Of a stretch of DNA of 64,000 nt, positions 1 to 10,720 are shown one piece after another. The notes below the pieces were generated by a model. It did no database searches. It was not told the DNA's origin and worked only from the letters and a program-made list of their open reading frames with translations. Origin of the DNA: Pantoea sp. WMus005 (lineage in GTDB: Bacteria; Pseudomonadota; Gammaproteobacteria; Enterobacterales; Enterobacteriaceae); assembly GCF_013415305.1 (NCBI RefSeq), contig NZ_JACBXU010000001.1, forward strand, positions 434,001 through 498,000, in the 5' to 3' direction. A program made the position numbers and the translations under genes. The stretch's first letter is position 1, and every line of letters begins with the position of its first letter.

Positions 1-312
1 CTGCTGGATGAACCGCTGAGCGCGCTGGATCTTAACTACCAGTTCCACGTCATGGATCTGGTACGCCGCGAAACAGCCCAGCGCAACATCGTGACGGTGG
101 TGGTGGTGCATGACATCAACATCGCACTGCGCCATGCGCAACATGCGCTGATGCTGAAGCAGGGCGCACTGGTGGCAGAAGGGCAACCGGATAAGGTGAT
201 TACGCCGGCTACGCTGGCAAAAGTGTATGGCGTCAATGGCCGAATCGAACACTGCTCGCGCGGCATTCCGCAGGTGATGATCGATGGGCTGACGGGGCCG
301 GCACTGGTCTGA
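1..312 (+). CDS. ABC transporter ATP-binding protein, iron-siderophore/FecE type (5' truncated)
   Basis: Only the last ~103 codons are in the window. They begin inside Walker B (LLDEP) followed by the D-loop (SALD). A switch-II histidine follows in VVHD, within the usual context for FecE/FepC-type importer ATPases (the HDINIAL stretch, then a GxxxxxG-like turn and a variable tail). The family powers inner-membrane import of ferric siderophores, haem or cobalamin. The substrate cannot be told from this fragment; the permease and binding-protein genes would lie to the left. The frame runs open from base 1 and stops at TGA 310-312. Family call is firm, substrate is inference. Confidence 0.8.
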   Translation: MLDEPLSALDLNYQFHVMDLVRRETAQRNIVTVVVVHDINIALRHAQHALMLKQGALVAEGQPDKVITPATLAKVYGVNGRIEHCSRGIPQVMIDGLTGPALV

Positions 313-365
313 GAGTCGGGCGAGGTCTGGCGTTGAGCCCGCGTTTGCGGCAGTAAAGTATGCAG

Positions 366-394
366 AAAAATTCAGGGCCGCAATGGCGGCCCTG
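366..394 (-). terminator. Rho-independent terminator of frmA-yeiG
   Basis: A perfect 9-bp stem (373-381 with 386-394, loop of 4) is followed on the minus strand by a short T-run (366-370). It lies just after the yeiG stop codon and separates it from the convergent ABC gene. Confidence 0.8.
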
Positions 395-402
395 ATGAGT
401 TA

Positions 403-1245
403 CTACGCCAGCAGATGCTGCGCATGGAAGCGCAGATGATCTTCCACGAAGCTGGCAATAAAGAAGTAGCTATGGTCATAACCCGGCTGAATACGCAGCG
501 TCAGCGGGAAACCCACCTCGCGGGCGATTTCCTCTAACCGCTCTGGTTGCAGCTGATCGGCCAGGAACTGATCGCTGTCGCCCTGATCGATTAGCATCGG
601 CAACCGATGGGATACTTCCGCCATCAGCTGGCAGCTGTCATATTCCCGCCACGCCGCACGATCGTCGCCCAGATAGGCCTGAAACGCTTTCTGGCCCCAC
701 GGCACCTGCATCGGATTCACAATCGGCGCAAAGGCAGAAGCCGAGGCAAACCGGTTACTCAGTCGCAGCGCCAGCATCAGCGCCCCGTGTCCGCCCATAG
801 AATGACCCATGATCGACTGACGTTCACTGACCTTGAAATTATCCGCAATCAGGGCGGGTAACTCGCTGCTCAGATAGTCGAACATGCGGAAATGGCTGGC
901 CCAGGGTTGCTGGGTGGCATTGAGATAAAATCCCGCGCCCTGACCCAGATCATATCCCTCATCATTCGCCACCTCGTCACCGCGCGGGCTGGTATCTGGC
1001 ATAATCAGCACCAGACCCAGTTCCGCCGCAACGCGCTGCGCGCCCGCTTTGGTGGTGAAGTTCTCATCGTTGCAGGTCAGCCCGGCCAGAAACCAGACGA
1101 CCGGCGGCGGTGCATCACCGTGCGGGGTTGGCAGATAGATGCTGAAGGTCATCGGGCAGATCAGCACGGCTGACTGATGACGCCAGCGCTGCTGCCAGCC
1201 ACCAAAAATACGGTGTTCTTCCAGTAGCTCCAGAGTAGATGCCAT
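403..1245 (-). CDS. yeiG: S-formylglutathione hydrolase
   Basis: Hydrolyses S-formylglutathione to formate and glutathione, the second step of glutathione-dependent formaldehyde detoxification in the cytoplasm. The 280-residue protein is an esterase-D-type alpha/beta hydrolase: nucleophile elbow GHSMGG with Ser149, probable acid Asp225 in the DQGDSDQF stretch, and His258 in YDHSYFF. The sequence resembles E. coli YeiG closely along its length, and YeiG likewise sits next to folE in E. coli. It starts 12 nt after the frmA stop on the same strand, so the two are almost certainly co-transcribed. fghA/frmB are alternative names for the same activity. Confidence 0.93.
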   Translation of the reverse strand: MASTLELLEEHRIFGGWQQRWRHQSAVLICPMTFSIYLPTPHGDAPPPVVWFLAGLTCNDENFTTKAGAQRVAAELGLVLIMPDTSPRGDEVANDEGYDLGQGAGFYLNATQQPWASHFRMFDYLSSELPALIADNFKVSERQSIMGHSMGGHGALMLALRLSNRFASASAFAPIVNPMQVPWGQKAFQAYLGDDRAAWREYDSCQLMAEVSHRLPMLIDQGDSDQFLADQLQPERLEEIAREVGFPLTLRIQPGYDHSYFFIASFVEDHLRFHAQHLLA

Positions 1246-1257
1246 AACGCCTCCTGA

Positions 1258-2394
<1,137 letters not shown>

Positions 2395-2459
2395 TCAGTC
2401 AGAGTGGCGCGCACAATGGCGCCGGGTGGTCGTGATAATGTAAACATAGCGTGGAACGC

Positions 2460-3371
2460 TTACTCCGCCGCCTGTAATGGGTGAATCAGCTCATCATTGA
2501 GCGGACGATCGTCAAATTGTTCAATAATCAGGTATTTCAGTGCTTCAACATTCGGGGTAAAAGCGTCACGTCGCCACATCAGCCAGGTGGCGGTATCACG
2601 ATAAGCCGCGGGTAAGGTATGTGCCTGCACCCGTGACCGGTCCGCCATCTGCTTTAATACTGAGGCCGGAATCATCGCGACGCCTGCGCCACCCGCTACG
2701 CAGGCCAGCATGGCGTGATAGGACTGGATCTCCATTACATTATCCGGCGCCGTCTGGCTGTCGCGATACCAGCTCTCCAGCTTCACCCGATAAGAGCAGC
2801 TGTTGCGAAAGGCAAACAGGGTGTCGTCCTGCACGTCGCGCGCTGTACTGATCGGCCCATGATCCAGCCCGGTGATGAGGACCATCTCCTCGCGAAAGGC
2901 GATGCAGCCATTCAGATCATCATGGGAAACCGGGCCATCAACCAGCGCGGCGGCCAGGGTGCCCTCGCGAACCCGATCAATAATTTCGCCTGAGGTGCCG
3001 GTAATCAGCGACAGCGCCACTTTGGGAAAGCGCTGGTGGTAGGCGGCGAGCAGGCCAGGCAGGCGGGTCGCCGCAGTACTTTCCATGGAGCCCAGTGCAA
3101 AGTTGCCCGCCGGTTCGCCGGTTCGGGTCATGCTCATCGCTTCTTCACTTAACGCCAGAATACGCTGCGCATAATTCAGGAAATTATGGCCCATCGGCGA
3201 CAGGCGAATGCGCTGCTTCTCACGAATAAACAGATCCACACCCAATTCTTCTTCCAGCTGGCGTAGTCGCGTGGTGAGATTAGAGGGGACGCGATGCAGC
3301 TGTTCTGCTGCGCGTGCCAGAGAACCGGTTTCGGCGACGGAACAGAACATACGCAGCTGAACTAAATCCAT
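2460..3371 (-). CDS. LysR-family transcriptional regulator, PtrR (YneJ)-like
   Basis: A 303-residue LysR protein: winged helix-turn-helix at residues 1-60, containing SLARAAEQLHRVPSNLTTRL, then a substrate-binding domain. The DNA-binding region (HRVPSNLTTR, ELGVDLFIRE, SPMGHNF) is strikingly like E. coli PtrR, a regulator tied to putrescine use and stress, but orthology is not proven. I start at the ATG at 3371, which has GGGAAGAG just upstream; an in-frame TTG 21 nt earlier has weaker support. It diverges from the transporter at 3489, the classic LysR layout, so that transporter is the likeliest target; frmA downstream on the same strand is another candidate. Confidence 0.8.
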   Translation of the reverse strand: MDLVQLRMFCSVAETGSLARAAEQLHRVPSNLTTRLRQLEEELGVDLFIREKQRIRLSPMGHNFLNYAQRILALSEEAMSMTRTGEPAGNFALGSMESTAATRLPGLLAAYHQRFPKVALSLITGTSGEIIDRVREGTLAAALVDGPVSHDDLNGCIAFREEMVLITGLDHGPISTARDVQDDTLFAFRNSCSYRVKLESWYRDSQTAPDNVMEIQSYHAMLACVAGGAGVAMIPASVLKQMADRSRVQAHTLPAAYRDTATWLMWRRDAFTPNVEALKYLIIEQFDDRPLNDELIHPLQAAE

Positions 3372-3488
3372 ATCTTCTCTTCCCGTAAGCAAGTTGGTTA
3401 AAATTATTCACTTTCCGTGAGTTTAGACATCCTGCATGCTGTTGGCAAGTCAGAAGAGATCTCAGGGCAGAACAACAGGAGTTCAGCA
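3372..3488. promoter_or_regulatory. Divergent promoter region, LysR gene / YjiJ-type transporter
   Basis: This 117-bp gap separates two head-to-head genes and must hold both promoters. LysR proteins normally bind such gaps at a T-N11-A motif; I did not identify one convincingly. A good ribosome-binding sequence (CAGGAG) precedes the plus-strand ATG. Confidence 0.5.
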
Positions 3489-4616
3489 ATGGCGTTACGC
3501 GTCGCGCTCAGCGCGTTTTTAACTTTATTTGTGGCGATGGGCATTGGGCGCTTCGCCTTTACGCCGCAGGTGCCGCTGATGATTCAGGCACATCAGCTGA
3601 CACTCACCAGTGCCAGCCTGGTGGCAGCCTTCAACTATCTTGGCTATCTGTGTGGCTCGTTTGATGCCATGCGCGCGCACCGGCGGGTGGAGTTGCGACT
3701 GCAGGCGGGCGTGTGGGGCGCAGTGATACTGACGCTGGTCTCCGCTCTGGCAACGGGCCCCTGGCTGCACGGCGTAATCCGCTTTCTGATTGGCTGGGCC
3801 AGCGGCTGGGCGATGGTGCTGGTGGCGGCCTGGAGCAATGAACAGCTGCATCGGCATGGCCGGGCAGGGCTGTCGGCGGCCGTTTTTGCCGGGCCGGGCT
3901 GCGGCATTTTCGTCAGCGGTTTGCTGGGCGTCGCGTTGCACACCCTGCAGGTCTCTGCCGGTCTGGCCTGGGCCGCTTACGGTGCGCTGGCACTGCTGCT
4001 GATTGCGCTCATCACCCGTCATCTGCCGCGGCGGGGCGAACTGCATCGTCCGGAACAGGCACCTGAGCCTCTGGTGCTAAATCGCAATCTTAAACGTCTG
4101 GTGCTGAGTTACAGCCTGGCGGGCTTTGGCTACATTCTTCCTGCCACCTTTTTGTCGCAGATGGCCGCTACGCGTTTTCCTGACGGTATTTTCGCGCAGT
4201 TTGTCTGGCCGATATTCGGCGGCGCGGCGATGATCGGCATCCTGCTGGGTATCCTGACGCGGCGCTGGGGACACAGCCATGTCCGGCTGGCGGTGGTGCT
4301 CTGGGCGCAGGCACTGGGCGTATTTGCCGCGGCGCTTCTGCCAGGCTTTAGTGGCCTGCTGGCCGGTGCGCTGCTGGTGGGGGGCGGCTTCCTCAGCGTG
4401 GTGCAACTGTCGATGCTCTGTGCCCGTGAACTGGCACCCAATCATCTGCGTTACATGGCTGGCCTGCTGACTACGGGCTATGCGGTCGGACAGCTGGTCG
4501 GCCCGCTGCTCTCTTTCCTCTCTACGGCCCTGTTACATCGGCTGGAACCAGCCCTTTGGGTGGCCGGGGTCAGCCTGGTCTGGGCAGGCCTGCTGGTCTG
4601 GCGAAGAATTGAGTGA
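3489..4616 (+). CDS. MFS transporter, YbfB/YjiJ family
   Basis: A 375-residue, strongly hydrophobic inner-membrane protein with about 12 predicted membrane segments. The N-terminal signature GIGRFAFTPQVPLM is typical of the YbfB/YjiJ branch of the major facilitator superfamily (small-molecule permeases, mostly of unknown substrate). A longer reading frame opens at 3417, but the ATG at 3489 has CAGGAG at proper distance and begins directly with the first membrane helix, so I use it. It is transcribed away from the LysR gene. The substrate is unknown; the PtrR-like neighbour hints at amines or related compounds, which is only inference. Confidence 0.85.
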   Translation: MALRVALSAFLTLFVAMGIGRFAFTPQVPLMIQAHQLTLTSASLVAAFNYLGYLCGSFDAMRAHRRVELRLQAGVWGAVILTLVSALATGPWLHGVIRFLIGWASGWAMVLVAAWSNEQLHRHGRAGLSAAVFAGPGCGIFVSGLLGVALHTLQVSAGLAWAAYGALALLLIALITRHLPRRGELHRPEQAPEPLVLNRNLKRLVLSYSLAGFGYILPATFLSQMAATRFPDGIFAQFVWPIFGGAAMIGILLGILTRRWGHSHVRLAVVLWAQALGVFAAALLPGFSGLLAGALLVGGGFLSVVQLSMLCARELAPNHLRYMAGLLTTGYAVGQLVGPLLSFLSTALLHRLEPALWVAGVSLVWAGLLVWRRIE

Positions 4617-4740
4617 AAAGCTTTCATCGCCAATCTGATTGATTGCTGGATTCCCCGCAAAGAAAGTTTCACAATACGCGCCTGATTACAGGGCCCGCAG
4701 GCAAAAGCTCGCGGGCGCAACACCAGCCGGAGAAGAGTAG

Positions 4741-5406
4741 ATGAGCACCCTAAGTCAGGAAGCTGCCCTGGTTCACGAAGCGCTGCTTGCGCGTGGACTG
4801 GAAACCCCGTTACGTGCACCGACGCGCGACATTGATGATAAAACGCGTAAGAGCCTGATTGCCGGGCACATGACCGAGATTATGCAGCTGCTGAATCTGG
4901 ATCTTGAAGATGACAGCCTGATGGAAACGCCACATCGCATCGCCAAAATGTATGTTGATGAGGTTTTTTCCGGTCTCGACTACGCCAACTTCCCGAAAAT
5001 CACCGTCATTGAGAATAAAATGAAGGTCGATGAGATGGTGACTGTACGTGATATCACTCTGACCAGCACCTGTGAACACCACTTTGTTATCATTGATGGC
5101 AAAGCGACTGTCGCCTATATACCCAAAGAAAAGGTGATTGGTCTGTCGAAAATCAATCGCATCGTGCAGTTCTTTGCCCAGCGCCCACAGGTGCAGGAGC
5201 GTCTGACGCAGCAGGTTCTGGTAGCATTGCAGACGCTGCTGGGCACTAACAATGTAGCTGTCTCGATTGATGCGGTGCACTACTGTGTCAAAGCGCGTGG
5301 TATAAAAGATGCGACCAGCGCCACCACCACGACTTCGCTGGGTGGCCTGTTCAAGTCCAGCCAGAATACCCGCCAGGAATTTTTGCGCGCAGTGCGCCAT
5401 AGTTGA
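4741..5406 (+). CDS. folE: GTP cyclohydrolase I
   Basis: Converts GTP to 7,8-dihydroneopterin triphosphate, the first committed step of folate synthesis. At 221 residues it matches the enterobacterial length. Zinc ligands are visible as Cys111 and His114 in CEHHF and a later Cys in HYCVKARG. The core [12 protein letters not shown] is diagnostic of the family. The start ATG follows GGAGAAGAG. folE precedes yeiB, as in E. coli. Confidence 0.97.
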   Translation: MSTLSQEAALVHEALLARGLETPLRAPTRDIDDKTRKSLIAGHMTEIMQLLNLDLEDDSLMETPHRIAKMYVDEVFSGLDYANFPKITVIENKMKVDEMVTVRDITLTSTCEHHFVIIDGKATVAYIPKEKVIGLSKINRIVQFFAQRPQVQERLTQQVLVALQTLLGTNNVAVSIDAVHYCVKARGIKDATSATTTTSLGGLFKSSQNTRQEFLRAVRHS

Positions 5407-5456
5407 GTCAACTGCGGGCGCATAACGGTGCCCGCCTCAATGGGGCAGGGTGCCGC

Positions 5457-6617
5457 ATGCAACGCTATCACGCACTGGATTTCATTCGTGGCTGTGCCAT
5501 TCTCGGCATTCTGCTGCTCAATATTGTCGGCTTCGGCCTGCCTTCTGCTGCCTACCTGAATCCGGCGTGGCAGGGCAGCGTCAGTCTCTCCGATACCTGG
5601 ACATGGGCGCTCTCTGACACTTTCGCTCAGCTCAAATTCCTCACTCTGTTTGCACTGTTGTTTGGCGCGGGTCTGCAAATGCAGCTGCCGCGCGGTAGCC
5701 GCTGGCTCACAGCCCGACTTTCCATTCTGGTCCTCATCGGTTTTGTGCACGGTATTTTTCTCTGGGAAGGCGATATCCTGCTGGATTACGGCATCATCGG
5801 ACTGGTGGTCTGGCGGGTGCTGCGCGATGTCCCCTCCACCCGCAGCCTGATGAATACCGGTATTCTGCTCTACCTGGTGGGTTGCGGCGTGCTGCTGGTG
5901 TTTGGGTCGATCTCCGCTCCTGAACCGACTCATTCCTGGCTGCCGGGCGCAGCCGATCTGCAATATGAACAGTACTGGAAACTCACCGGCGGCTGGGAGG
6001 CGATACAGAACCGGCTGGACCATCTCTCGTCAGGGCTGATGGCGCTGGCGGCACAGTATGGCTGGCAGCTGGCGGGTCTGATGATGATGGGTGGCGCACT
6101 GCTGCGCAGCGGCTGGCTGACGGGCGAGTTTCCTGCACAGCATTACCGTCAGGCGGCGGCGCTGCTACTGACGATGGGATTCTGCATTGCGGTGGCCGGT
6201 GTGGCAGCGCAATGGCTGTTACACTGGGCGTTCCGCTGGACCGCTTTTTACCTTCAGGCCCCACGCGACCTCGCCAGTCCGCTGATCAGTCTGGGCTATG
6301 CCGCGCTCTGTCTGGCTTACTGGCCGAAGATTGCACGCTGGCGCATCAGCTACGCCATCCAGTGTGTGGGCCGCATGGCGCTGACCAACTACCTGCTGCA
6401 GTCGCTGATTTGCACCACGCTGTTTTACCGCTTTGGCTTCTATATGCACTTCACCCGGCTGGAACTGGTGATGATGGTGCCTGCGGTATGGCTTATCAAT
6501 ATCCTGTTTTCACTCATCTGGTTACATTTCTTCGCACAGGGTCCACTGGAATGGCTGTGGCGGCGGTTTACGCTGCTCTCAGCCAGTAAATCACGCCTCA
6601 CGGACAACACAGGATAA
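5457..6617 (+). CDS. yeiB: YeiB family membrane protein (DUF418)
   Basis: A 386-residue polytopic membrane protein. The N-terminal heparan-alpha-glucosaminide acetyltransferase-like part (HALDFIRGCAILGILLLN) and C-terminal DUF418 domain (CVGRMALTNYLLQSLICT) match E. coli YeiB throughout. Function is unknown; acyltransfer across the membrane is a family-level guess. The frame is open from a TTG at 5403 that would overlap the folE stop, but the ATG at 5457 has a GGGGCAGGG sequence upstream and aligns with the E. coli N-terminus, so I prefer it. Probably co-transcribed with folE. Confidence 0.88.
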   Translation: MQRYHALDFIRGCAILGILLLNIVGFGLPSAAYLNPAWQGSVSLSDTWTWALSDTFAQLKFLTLFALLFGAGLQMQLPRGSRWLTARLSILVLIGFVHGIFLWEGDILLDYGIIGLVVWRVLRDVPSTRSLMNTGILLYLVGCGVLLVFGSISAPEPTHSWLPGAADLQYEQYWKLTGGWEAIQNRLDHLSSGLMALAAQYGWQLAGLMMMGGALLRSGWLTGEFPAQHYRQAAALLLTMGFCIAVAGVAAQWLLHWAFRWTAFYLQAPRDLASPLISLGYAALCLAYWPKIARWRISYAIQCVGRMALTNYLLQSLICTTLFYRFGFYMHFTRLELVMMVPAVWLINILFSLIWLHFFAQGPLEWLWRRFTLLSASKSRLTDNTG

Positions 6618-6633
6618 TGACCGCCATCACAAA

Positions 6634-6655
6634 GGTTACATAATTGTATGTAACC
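6634..6655. repeat. Perfect 9-bp inverted repeat overlapping the galS operator
   Basis: Arms 6634-6642 and 6647-6655 are exact reverse complements with a 4-nt spacer. The right arm covers half of the GalR/GalS operator at 6648-6663. It lies just after yeiB; a short GTTTT follows, so a weak terminator role is also possible. Confidence 0.7.
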
Positions 6656-6663
6656 GTTTTCAT
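6648..6663. promoter_or_regulatory. GalR/GalS-type operator upstream of galS
   Basis: The 16-mer ATGTAACCGTTTTCAT matches the GalR/GalS consensus GTGNAANCGNTTNCAC at every fixed position except the two outermost bases. A near-identical site lies before mglB (7800-7815), supporting autoregulation of galS and co-regulation of mgl. Confidence 0.8.
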
Positions 6664-6666
6664 TGA

Positions 6667-6682
6667 TGTGACGCAATTCACG
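6667..6682 (+). promoter_or_regulatory. CRP-cAMP site upstream of galS
   Basis: TGTGA-N6-TCACG, nine of ten consensus bases. It is 4 bp from the operator, the same order as in front of mglB. Confidence 0.8.
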
Positions 6683-6764
6683 CTGTATGCCTCCTGCCCC
6701 TGACAGAATAGCGCCGGTATATAACCCGGCGTGATGCCCTATTTTTCCTTTCTGGAACTGCTGC

Positions 6765-7805
6765 ATGATAACTATTCGTGATGTTGCCCGTCAGGCTGGC
6801 GTGTCAGTGGCGACCGTGTCGCGCGTCCTTAACCAGAGCAACGCCGTGACCTCTGATACCCGTGACGCTGTGTTACAGGCGGTGGAGGCGCTGGGCTATC
6901 GCCCTAATGCCAACGCCCAGGCGCTGGCGACACAGGTCAGCGACACGATCGGGGTAGTGGTGATGGATGTCTCCGATCCCTTCTTCGGAGCACTGGTTAA
7001 GGCGGTGGATACCGTGGCGCAGCGCGTGCACAAGCATGTGTTAATCAGCAACTCCTGGCATCAGGAAGAGAAAGAGCGTCATGCTATTGAAGTCCTGATC
7101 CGTCAGCGCTGCAGCGCTCTGGTAGTGCACGCGAAAACGCTGCCGGACGCTGAACTGGCGGACTTTATGCAGCACGTTCCCGGCATGGTGGTGATTAACC
7201 GCATCGTCCCTGGATTCGAACACCGCAGCGTCAGTCTGGATAATGTCACTGGCGCACTGATGGCTTCAAGAACGTTGTTACAACAGGGACATAGCCGCAT
7301 TGGTTATCTCTGCTCCAGTCATCCCATCGAGGATGTCGCGCAGCGCCGTGAAGGGTGGATACAGGCAATGGCAGAGCAGGGTATCCGGCCGCAGGAGAGC
7401 TGGATAGCCAGCGCAGAGCCTGACATGCAGGGCGGCGAAGCGGCGATGGTAGAGTTGCTGGGGCGCAATCTTAACCTCACTGCGGTGTTTGCCTACAACG
7501 ACGGCATGGCGGCGGGCGCACTCACTGCGCTGAAAGACAACGGTATTCAGGTACCACAGCATTTTTCTGTCATTGGCTTTGATGACATCCCCATTTCCCG
7601 TTACACCGACCCGCAGTTAACTACCGTTCGCTATCCCATTGTTTCAATGGCAAAAATTGCGACTGAACTGGCTTTGCAGGGCGCGGCCGGACTGCTGGAC
7701 GACACCGCAACACACATCTTTATGCCCACCCTGGTGCGGCGTCATTCGGTGGCGCAGCGGCAAAATGTGGAGTCCGTCACTAATTTAGGCGATTCAGGCA
7801 TGTAA
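6765..7805 (+). CDS. galS: Galactose-responsive LacI-family repressor (mgl isorepressor)
   Basis: A 346-residue LacI/GalR regulator: helix-turn-helix at residues 1-25 ([20 protein letters not shown]), hinge helix near residues 48-58, and a periplasmic-binding-protein-like inducer domain. Length and N-terminus match E. coli GalS/GalR; position directly upstream of mglB identifies it as GalS. It should repress mglBAC and itself, with galactose or fucose relieving repression. The operator-like sequences before galS and before mglB fit this. The mgl operator overlaps the galS stop codon. Confidence 0.92.
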   Translation: MITIRDVARQAGVSVATVSRVLNQSNAVTSDTRDAVLQAVEALGYRPNANAQALATQVSDTIGVVVMDVSDPFFGALVKAVDTVAQRVHKHVLISNSWHQEEKERHAIEVLIRQRCSALVVHAKTLPDAELADFMQHVPGMVVINRIVPGFEHRSVSLDNVTGALMASRTLLQQGHSRIGYLCSSHPIEDVAQRREGWIQAMAEQGIRPQESWIASAEPDMQGGEAAMVELLGRNLNLTAVFAYNDGMAAGALTALKDNGIQVPQHFSVIGFDDIPISRYTDPQLTTVRYPIVSMAKIATELALQGAAGLLDDTATHIFMPTLVRRHSVAQRQNVESVTNLGDSGM

Positions 7806-7815
7806 CCGTTTTCAA
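7800..7815. promoter_or_regulatory. GalR/GalS-type operator upstream of mglB
   Basis: ATGTAACCGTTTTCAA repeats the galS-promoter operator, differing only in the last base. It begins in the last sense codon of galS. Confidence 0.8.
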
Positions 7816-7817
7816 TC

Positions 7818-7833
7818 TGTGATTACATTCACA
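7818..7833 (+). promoter_or_regulatory. CRP-cAMP site of the mgl promoter
   Basis: Perfect TGTGA-N6-TCACA. Its centre (7825.5) is 41.5 bp upstream of the start point implied by the -10 box at 7855-7860, the canonical class II geometry. Confidence 0.88.
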
Positions 7834-7854
7834 GTTAATTAACATTGCTCTCAC

Positions 7855-7860
7855 TATGAT
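7855..7860 (+). promoter_or_regulatory. -10 element of the mglBAC promoter
   Basis: TATGAT, one mismatch from TATAAT. It predicts transcription from about 7867. No good -35 box is seen, as expected for a CRP-dependent class II promoter. Confidence 0.7.
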
Positions 7861-7866
7861 GGCAGC

Positions 7867-8116
7867 GTCTTACCGGACTGAAACATTATGTAACGCCAGT
7901 GTAACGGCATCAGTTGTGGTCTCAGTAGCCGGTTAAAGGGTTCACCCCCTCTTTAAGGAAGCATTCTGGCACAGGGAAGTCAGGTTTTAGACGGTGTCGA
8001 ATGGCTTAACCTCCTCATTACGTTAGCCAACGCGCCGATCTGTTTTACCGATTGCTCTGCCGCCTCTATGGCGCGGTAGCGCTAAAAAGACCCTGCATAA
8101 TAAAACCGGAGATACC
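7867..8116 (+). other. Long 5' leader of mglB mRNA, no gene
   Basis: About 250 nt lie between the predicted start point and the mglB ATG. No credible short gene is seen. A hairpin can form around 7930-7965 (TTAAAGGG with CCCTCTTTAA, bulged), and a GC-rich imperfect stem near 8065-8090. The mglB ribosome-binding sequence CCGGAG is near the end. A similarly long galS-mglB gap exists in E. coli as I recall. Confidence 0.5.
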
Positions 8117-9112
8117 ATGAATAAGAAGGTTTTCACGCTTACAGCACTGGTTGCCAGCATGATGTTTGGTGCAACCGCTCACGCAGCTGACACCCGTATC
8201 GGCGTGACCATTTACAAATATGATGACAACTTCATGTCAATGGTGCGCAAAGACATCGAGAAAGAAGCGAAAGCGATCGGTGGCGTGCAGTTGCTGATGA
8301 ATGATTCACAGAACGACCAGTCCAAACAGAACGATCAGATTGATGTGCTGATGGCAAAAGGCGTTAAAGCGCTGGCGATTAACCTGGTTGACCCGGCGGC
8401 GGCTGCAGTAGTGGTAGACAAAGCGCGTGCCAATGAAGTACCGGTTGTCTTCTTCAACAAAGAACCGAACGCCAAGGTCCTGGCCGGTTATGACAAAGCG
8501 TATTACGTGGGTACCGACTCTAAAGAGTCTGGCATCATTCAGGGTCAGCTGATCGAGAAACACTGGAAATCGACGCCAGCCTGGGATCTGAACAAAGATG
8601 GCGTGATTCAGTTCGTGCTGCTGAAAGGCGAGCCGGGCCATCCTGATGCAGAAGCCCGTACCAAATATGTGATCGACACGCTGAACAAAGATGGCCTGAA
8701 AACCCAGCAGTTAGCGATGGATACGGCAATGTGGGATACCGCGCAGGCTAAAGATAAGATGGATGCGTGGCTGTCAGGCCCGAATGCTAAGAAAATCGAA
8801 GTCGTCATCGCGAACAACGATGCGATGGCGATGGGTGCAGTTGAAGCGCTGAAATCGCACAACATGACTTCAATCCCGGTCTTCGGCGTCGATGCACTGC
8901 CAGAAGCCCTGGCGCTGGTGAAATCCGGTGCGCTGGCGGGTACCGTGCTGAACGATGCAGAAAACCAGGCGAAAGCGACACTGGATATTGCCAACAATCT
9001 GGCGAACGGCAAAGCGGCTACCGACGGAACGAACTTCAAGATGGTTGATAAAATCGTCCGTGTTCCTTACGTACCCGTCGATAAAGAAAATCTGTCTCAG
9101 TTCGTGAAATAA
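8117..9112 (+). CDS. mglB: D-galactose/D-glucose periplasmic binding protein
   Basis: Binds galactose or glucose in the periplasm, delivers it to MglAC, and in motile relatives signals to the Trg chemoreceptor. The 331-residue precursor has a Sec signal peptide cut after AHA (about residue 23). The mature protein begins [17 protein letters not shown], typical of GGBP. An EF-hand-like calcium loop (DLNKDGVIQ) is present. It is the first gene of mglBAC; a hairpin with T-run follows it, which would favour excess binding protein over the membrane components. Confidence 0.97.
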   Translation: MNKKVFTLTALVASMMFGATAHAADTRIGVTIYKYDDNFMSMVRKDIEKEAKAIGGVQLLMNDSQNDQSKQNDQIDVLMAKGVKALAINLVDPAAAAVVVDKARANEVPVVFFNKEPNAKVLAGYDKAYYVGTDSKESGIIQGQLIEKHWKSTPAWDLNKDGVIQFVLLKGEPGHPDAEARTKYVIDTLNKDGLKTQQLAMDTAMWDTAQAKDKMDAWLSGPNAKKIEVVIANNDAMAMGAVEALKSHNMTSIPVFGVDALPEALALVKSGALAGTVLNDAENQAKATLDIANNLANGKAATDGTNFKMVDKIVRVPYVPVDKENLSQFVK

Positions 9113-9123
9113 GATCGATTACG

Positions 9124-9149
9124 GGCGCGGCTGCTGTCGCGCCTTTTTT
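9124..9149 (+). terminator. Intercistronic attenuating hairpin mglB-mglA
   Basis: GGCGCG (9124-9129) pairs with CGCGCC (9138-9143), followed by six T. Partial termination here would set the usual binding protein to transporter ratio. Confidence 0.8.
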
Positions 9150-9180
9150 ATGTCACCACCGTTTTTTAGCCAGGTAAAAT

Positions 9181-10701
9181 ATGGCCAGTGATAACACGAC
9201 CGCGCAGCGAGAATATTTGCTGGAAATGACGAATGTCTCAAAATCATTTCCCGGCGTTAAAGCGTTAGATAATGTTAATTTGAAAGTGCGGCCTCACTCT
9301 GTTCATGCATTAATGGGCGAGAACGGTGCCGGGAAATCCACCTTATTAAAATGCCTGTTTGGTATTTATAAAAAAGATACCGGCAGTATCCTGTTTCAGG
9401 GTAACGAGATCGACTATAAAAGCTCCAAAGAGGCGCTGGAAAATGGCGTGTCGATGGTGCACCAGGAATTAAACCTGGTTCTGCAGCGTACCGTGATGGA
9501 CAACATGTGGCTGGGGCGTTATCCACGCAAAGGCTTCTTTGTCGATCAGAATAAAATGTATCAGGACACTAAAGCGATTTTTGACGAGCTGGATATCGAT
9601 ATCGATCCGCGTGACAAAGTTGCCAATCTTTCTGTATCACAGATGCAGATGATTGAAATTGCCAAAGCGTTCTCTTACGACGCGAAAATTGTGATTATGG
9701 ATGAACCGACCTCCTCGTTAACCGAGAAAGAGGTTAATCACCTGTTCACGATTATTCGTAAGCTGAAAGATCGCGGCTGTGGCATCGTTTATATTTCGCA
9801 CAAGATGGAAGAGATTTTCCAGCTGTGTGATGAGATCACGATTCTGCGTGATGGTCAGTGGATTACATCTCAGTCGCTGCAAGGGCTGGATATGGATAAG
9901 ATCATCTCGATGATGGTCGGCCGTTCACTGAACCAGCGTTTCCCTGACCGCACTAACGTGCCAGGTGAGACGATTCTTGAGGTGCGTAATCTGACGTCTC
10001 TGCGTCAGCCATCCATTCGCGACATCTCATTTGATTTGCGTAAAGGGGAGATACTCGGCATTGCCGGGCTGGTGGGTGCCAAACGTACCGATATCGTCGA
10101 AACGCTGTTTGGCATTCGCGAAAAATCGGGCGGCACCATTAAACTGCATGGTAAACCGATTAATAATCACAGCGCCAACGAAGCCATTAACCACGGCTTT
10201 GCGCTGGTAACGGAAGAGCGCCGCTCTACCGGTATTTATGCGTTCCTCGACATTGGTTTTAACTCGCTTATTTCCAATATCAAAAAATATAAAAACAGTA
10301 TGGGACTGCTGGATAATAAACGCATGAAGAGTGATACCCAATGGGTGATCGATTCAATGCGGGTTAAAACACCAGGCCACCATACTCAAATTGGTTCGCT
10401 TTCGGGTGGTAACCAGCAAAAAGTGATTATTGGCCGCTGGTTATTGACCCAGCCTGAAATCCTGATGCTTGATGAACCAACACGCGGTATTGACGTTGGT
10501 GCAAAATTCGAAATTTACCAGCTGATTGCTGAGCTGGCGAAAAAAGAAAAGGGCATCATTATTATCTCATCTGAAATGCCGGAGCTGTTAGGCATTACCG
10601 ATCGTATTCTGGTAATGAGTAATGGACTGGTAGCAGGCATAGTTGATACCAAAACGACCACGCAGAACGAAATATTGCGTTTAGCGTCATTACACCTTTA
10701 A
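9181..10701 (+). CDS. mglA: Galactose/methyl galactoside ABC importer, ATP-binding protein
   Basis: 506-residue tandem ATPase of the sugar (CUT2) family. The first nucleotide-binding domain has Walker [10 protein letters not shown] (46-54), signature LSVSQ and Walker [11 protein letters not shown]. The second has the degenerate Walker A expected for this family (GLVGAKRT), signature LSGGNQQK and [11 protein letters not shown]. It energises galactose uptake with MglC and MglB. Spaced 19 bp from mglC in the same operon. Confidence 0.96.
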   Translation: MASDNTTAQREYLLEMTNVSKSFPGVKALDNVNLKVRPHSVHALMGENGAGKSTLLKCLFGIYKKDTGSILFQGNEIDYKSSKEALENGVSMVHQELNLVLQRTVMDNMWLGRYPRKGFFVDQNKMYQDTKAIFDELDIDIDPRDKVANLSVSQMQMIEIAKAFSYDAKIVIMDEPTSSLTEKEVNHLFTIIRKLKDRGCGIVYISHKMEEIFQLCDEITILRDGQWITSQSLQGLDMDKIISMMVGRSLNQRFPDRTNVPGETILEVRNLTSLRQPSIRDISFDLRKGEILGIAGLVGAKRTDIVETLFGIREKSGGTIKLHGKPINNHSANEAINHGFALVTEERRSTGIYAFLDIGFNSLISNIKKYKNSMGLLDNKRMKSDTQWVIDSMRVKTPGHHTQIGSLSGGNQQKVIIGRWLLTQPEILMLDEPTRGIDVGAKFEIYQLIAELAKKEKGIIIISSEMPELLGITDRILVMSNGLVAGIVDTKTTTQNEILRLASLHL

Positions 10702-10720
10702 TGAAGCAAGGGCTGTTAAC

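Noticed and set aside
3372-3392. TTG start for the LysR gene giving 7 more residues
   Set aside because: The ATG at 3371 has a better ribosome-binding sequence and yields the normal family N-terminus MDLVQLRMF.
4693-4716. GCCCGC/GCGGGC inverted repeat before folE as a terminator
   Set aside because: Only 6 bp with a 12-nt loop and no T-run; too weak to call.
7895-7915. A second GalR/GalS operator in the mglB leader (GTGTAACGGCATCAG)
   Set aside because: Lacks one base of spacing and several fixed positions compared with the two good operators.
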